Origin: JBJXGE01 sp046154185
GTDB lineage: Bacteria; Planctomycetota; UBA8108; UBA1146; JAJFFE01
Assembly: GCA_046154185.1 (NCBI GenBank)
Contig: JBJXGE010000028.1
Coordinates: 1-16,692, forward strand
Direction: 5' to 3'
DNA: 16,692 nt
The translations under genes and the position numbers were made by a program. The notes beneath the pieces are model-generated. The model ran no database searches. It saw only the letters and a list, made by a program, of their open reading frames with translations, and was not told the DNA's origin. Position 1 is the stretch's first letter, and each line of letters opens with the position of its first letter. Shown one piece after another: positions 14,271 to 16,692 of this stretch.

Positions 14271-16692
14271 GTGGTGAAAAAATTGGTGCGATTGACCCTG
14301 GCAGCCTTGCTGGCTTGCCTATCGACGAGCGGGATTTACGCGCAACCCGCGAATAACGATTGTGCGGATGCAACGCCGCTGACGACTGGTGTGTCGGCCG
14401 CGTTCAGCTCGGTCGGTGCGACGAACGACGGGCCGCTCATGACGTGCGGAGGCCCGACGACGGCGCCGCTCGACGTTTGGTTCTCGTGGACCGCGGATTG
14501 CACCGGCACCGCCGTGTTCAACATGTGCGGTTCGAACTATGACACGCGCATCTCCGTTTACCCGGCGGGCTGTCCGGCCACCGGCGCGCTCGGCTGCAAC
14601 GACGACGCCGCGCCGTGCGGCCTCGACTCGATTCTCAACGTCGCCGTGACCTCTGGCACCGCGTACTTGATTCAGGTCGCTGGGTTCGTTGCCGCGGTCG
14701 GCGATGGCGTAATCGTCGTTACCTGTATCCCGCCCGCTACGAACGATCTGTGTAGCGCGCCGGTCAGCCTGACGACCGGCGTGTCCGCCGCGTTCACGAC
14801 TTTGGGCGCGGCCGCTGACGGCCCGGCGTTCACTTGCGGTACCGCTGGCACGAGCCCGGACATTTGGTTCACGTGGACGGCCGATTGCACCGTCAACGCG
14901 CGAGTCTCGACGTGCGGCTCGACGCTCAACACACGCTTGCAGATCTTCGATATCGCGGCGGGTTGTCCGCCCGTTGGCGCGCCCATCGTTTGTAACGATG
15001 CCGGCGCTTGCGGCTTGTCGGCCGATGTGATCTTCACGCCGACGCTCGGAACGACCTACTTGATTCAAGTCGCGAGCAGCACGACGACCGCGACCGGTGT
15101 CGGCAGCATCGTAATCACGTGCATCACGCCGCCACCGAACGATGAATGCTCGGCGCCGATCGCGCTGACTGTCGGTGCGGCCCCGACCGCGTTCGACACG
15201 ATTGCCGCGGTGTCTAGTACTACGTTGTTTGCGTGTGGCACCGCTGGCGTCGGCATCGATCTGTGGTACTCGTTCACGGCGAGCTGTCCGGTCAACACGC
15301 GGGTGTCGACCTGCGGTTCAACGCTGAACACGCGGATTCAGATTTTCGATGCGGCTGCGGGTTGTCCGCCCGTCGGTCTGCCGCTGATTTGTAACGATGC
15401 CGGCACGTGCGGCACGGCCGCCGACGTGATTTTCACGCCAGTGACCGGGGCGACCTACTTGATCCAATTGGCTGGCAACACCGCGACCGCGGTTGGTGCC
15501 GGCACGATCGCCGTTTCGTGCAGCGCTCCGCCGGCGAACGATAGCTGCTCGACTCCAGATACGGTGGTTGACGGCGCTCAGCCGTTCACAAACATTCTCT
15601 CCACGCCGGACGGTCCGACCGGCTTCGCCACTCCGCTCTGCACTTCGTGGGCGGGTGGTGGAGCGTCGCTCAACAACAACGTCTGGTACATCTACACCGC
15701 GACGGCGACCGGCACGCTGCAGGTCGACACCTGCACGGCGCCGGCGTTTGATACGAAGCTCGCCGTTTATCCGGGCACGGTCGCGTGCCCGCCGTTACTT
15801 GCCGACGTGCTCGCGTGCAATGACGATGGCGCCGGCTGTCCGTCGTTCGCTAGCTTGGTCACAGTGCCCGTGACGATGGGCCAACAGTACTTGATCGAGC
15901 TGGGCGGGTTCACCGCGACCACTTTCGGCAGCGGCACGCTGACGCTGAGCTACTTCGTCGGTCCGGTCACGGGGCTTTCCTGCTCCGCGACTCCGGCGGG
16001 TGCAGTGACGCTGAACTGGACGAATGGCGCGGTCTACGATTCGGTGAACATCTACTTGAACGGCCTTCTCAACCAAACGCTGCCCGGCTCGCCGACCAGC
16101 GCGTCGTTGACTGGTCTCAGTGGTGCGAATGAGATTTGCGTCGAAGGTGTGCAGGGCGGCGTCATCACGGCGCAGGTCTGCTGCGACGTGCTCATTCCGG
16201 TCGACTACAGTGGGGAAGTGCTCGTGTACCAGGGTGAGCTGCCGAGCGACACCGATAGCTTCGCGGCTGTCGTCGCTTCGTTGACCGCCAACGGGATTAC
16301 GGCGACGACGCCGGCCACGATTGGCGAGATCGGCGGCACGCCCGATGGTTTGTTCCTGATCCTCGGTACATTCCCGGACGATCACAATTTGACCGTGGCC
16401 GAAGGGCAATTGATCGCGGACCTCGTTTCCGCCGGCGTTCCGGTCTACGCTGAGGCCGGTGATACCTGGGGCTTTAACCCGGTGACCCCGTTCGACACCG
16501 TCGACGGCGTCGATCCGGTCGCGACGCAAGATGGAAACGACACCGTGACGATGCTCGCCGGAGCAGACTACGGCCCGGCGCTTTACGGCGCGTTCGCGGG
16601 GCCGAACGGTTACACGCAGGACCAATTGGCCGGCAACGACTGGACCGATCAACTAGTGGCGTCGACGACGGACATCGGTGGCCCGAATGTCG
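14271..16692 (+). CDS. Secreted cysteine-rich repeat protein, 5' part (runs off the window)
   Basis: The frame stays open from a GTG at 14271 to the right edge, giving at least 807 residues. Residues 1-24 are a typical signal peptide (KK, then a hydrophobic core; likely cleavage IYA|QP), with no lipobox. Four tandem domains of about 130 residues start at 28, 158, 290 and 423. Each begins N-D/N-x-C and shares W-(F/Y)-x-(W/Y/F)-T-A, a C-G-S/T-A region, a CND(D/A) motif and TxYLIxxAGxT. The pattern is like bacterial PPC-type beta-sandwich domains, with paired cysteines that may form disulfides outside the cytoplasm. A fibronectin-III-like stretch follows (about 566-640), then an alpha/beta segment (about 645-807) with VLVYQGELPSD (650-660), LFLILGTFPDDHNLT (694-708) and VPVYAEAGDTWGFNP (723-737). 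Probably cell-surface or extracellular. Enzymatic activity and anchor are unknown. Confidence 0.88.
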   Translation, partial: MVKKLVRLTLAALLACLSTSGIYAQPANNDCADATPLTTGVSAAFSSVGATNDGPLMTCGGPTTAPLDVWFSWTADCTGTAVFNMCGSNYDTRISVYPAGCPATGALGCNDDAAPCGLDSILNVAVTSGTAYLIQVAGFVAAVGDGVIVVTCIPPATNDLCSAPVSLTTGVSAAFTTLGAAADGPAFTCGTAGTSPDIWFTWTADCTVNARVSTCGSTLNTRLQIFDIAAGCPPVGAPIVCNDAGACGLSADVIFTPTLGTTYLIQVASSTTTATGVGSIVITCITPPPNDECSAPIALTVGAAPTAFDTIAAVSSTTLFACGTAGVGIDLWYSFTASCPVNTRVSTCGSTLNTRIQIFDAAAGCPPVGLPLICNDAGTCGTAADVIFTPVTGATYLIQLAGNTATAVGAGTIAVSCSAPPANDSCSTPDTVVDGAQPFTNILSTPDGPTGFATPLCTSWAGGGASLNNNVWYIYTATATGTLQVDTCTAPAFDTKLAVYPGTVACPPLLADVLACNDDGAGCPSFASLVTVPVTMGQQYLIELGGFTATTFGSGTLTLSYFVGPVTGLSCSATPAGAVTLNWTNGAVYDSVNIYLNGLLNQTLPGSPTSASLTGLSGANEICVEGVQGGVITAQVCCDVLIPVDYSGEVLVYQGELPSDTDSFAAVVASLTANGITATTPATIGEIGGTPDGLFLILGTFPDDHNLTVAEGQLIADLVSAGVPVYAEAGDTWGFNPVTPFDTVDGVDPVATQDGNDTVTMLAGADYGPALYGAFAGPNGYTQDQLAGNDWTDQLVASTTDIGGPNV
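14352..15956 (+). repeat. Four tandem intragenic repeats of about 390-400 bp
   Basis: The units begin near 14352, 14742, 15138 and 15537, matching protein domains of 130-140 residues. Units 2 and 3 are closest: long blocks are nearly identical in protein, such as RVSTCGSTLNTR and AAGCPPVG, and many differences between them in DNA are at third codon positions. Units 1 and 4 are more divergent, which suggests that the middle pair arose by later duplication. Confidence 0.8.

Noticed and set aside
14210..14356. Rightward 48-codon frame overlapping the start of the secreted repeat protein
   Set aside because: It looks somewhat protein-like, but has no ribosome binding site and half of it overlaps the signal peptide coding region in another frame.
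14319..15068. Leftward 249-codon frame opposite the secreted repeat protein
   Set aside because: Low-complexity Arg/Gly/Ala shadow. The plus strand encodes a signal peptide and tandem domains.
14271..16692. CRISPR array as an explanation for the repeats near the right end
   Set aside because: The units are about 390-400 bp, in frame and coding, without short identical repeats and unique spacers.

Overview
The window looks like a chromosomal piece of a GC-rich, Gram-negative-type bacterium. The best guess is a planctomycete or a close relative, because of four traits seen together: a secreted cysteine-rich repeat protein with units starting N-D-x-C, a secreted von Willebrand A (VWA) protein, weak or missing ribosome binding sites, and a MamK-family actin. 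Nothing here fixes the phylum; there is no rRNA or tRNA.

Layout, left to right. (1) 1-155: GC-rich tandem hairpins resembling a dispersed repeat, followed by non-coding sequence to 451. (2) 452-5279, leftward operon read from right to left: secreted VWA protein, sodium:solute symporter, and a NagZ-type glycoside hydrolase family 3 enzyme. The last two genes overlap by 4 nt. The set suggests envelope work with uptake and breakdown of an amino sugar or muropeptide; that link is inferred. (3) 5280-5575: divergent promoter region. (4) 5576-8547, rightward: lepA and hemW, overlapping by 4 nt. (5) 8557-10239, leftward: cstA, convergent with hemW (9-bp gap) and with a candidate promoter so close to its ATG that the mRNA may be leaderless. 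(6) 10392-11072: transglutaminase-like conserved protein. (7) 11217-13560: a two-gene unit coding for a PilZ-like/coiled-coil protein and a MamK-type actin, closed by an 11-bp GNRA-loop hairpin. (8) 13561-14270: long gap with no convincing gene. (9) 14271 to the right edge: 5' part of a large secreted protein with a signal peptide, four domains of about 130 residues, a fibronectin-III-like segment and an unassigned alpha/beta domain. It has no stop inside the window.

The most noteworthy system is the PilZ-like/coiled-coil plus MamK-type actin pair. MamK is known for the filaments that align magnetosomes, but no other magnetosome gene is visible here. The pair may be a bacterial actin cytoskeleton with its own coiled-coil partner, used for another purpose.
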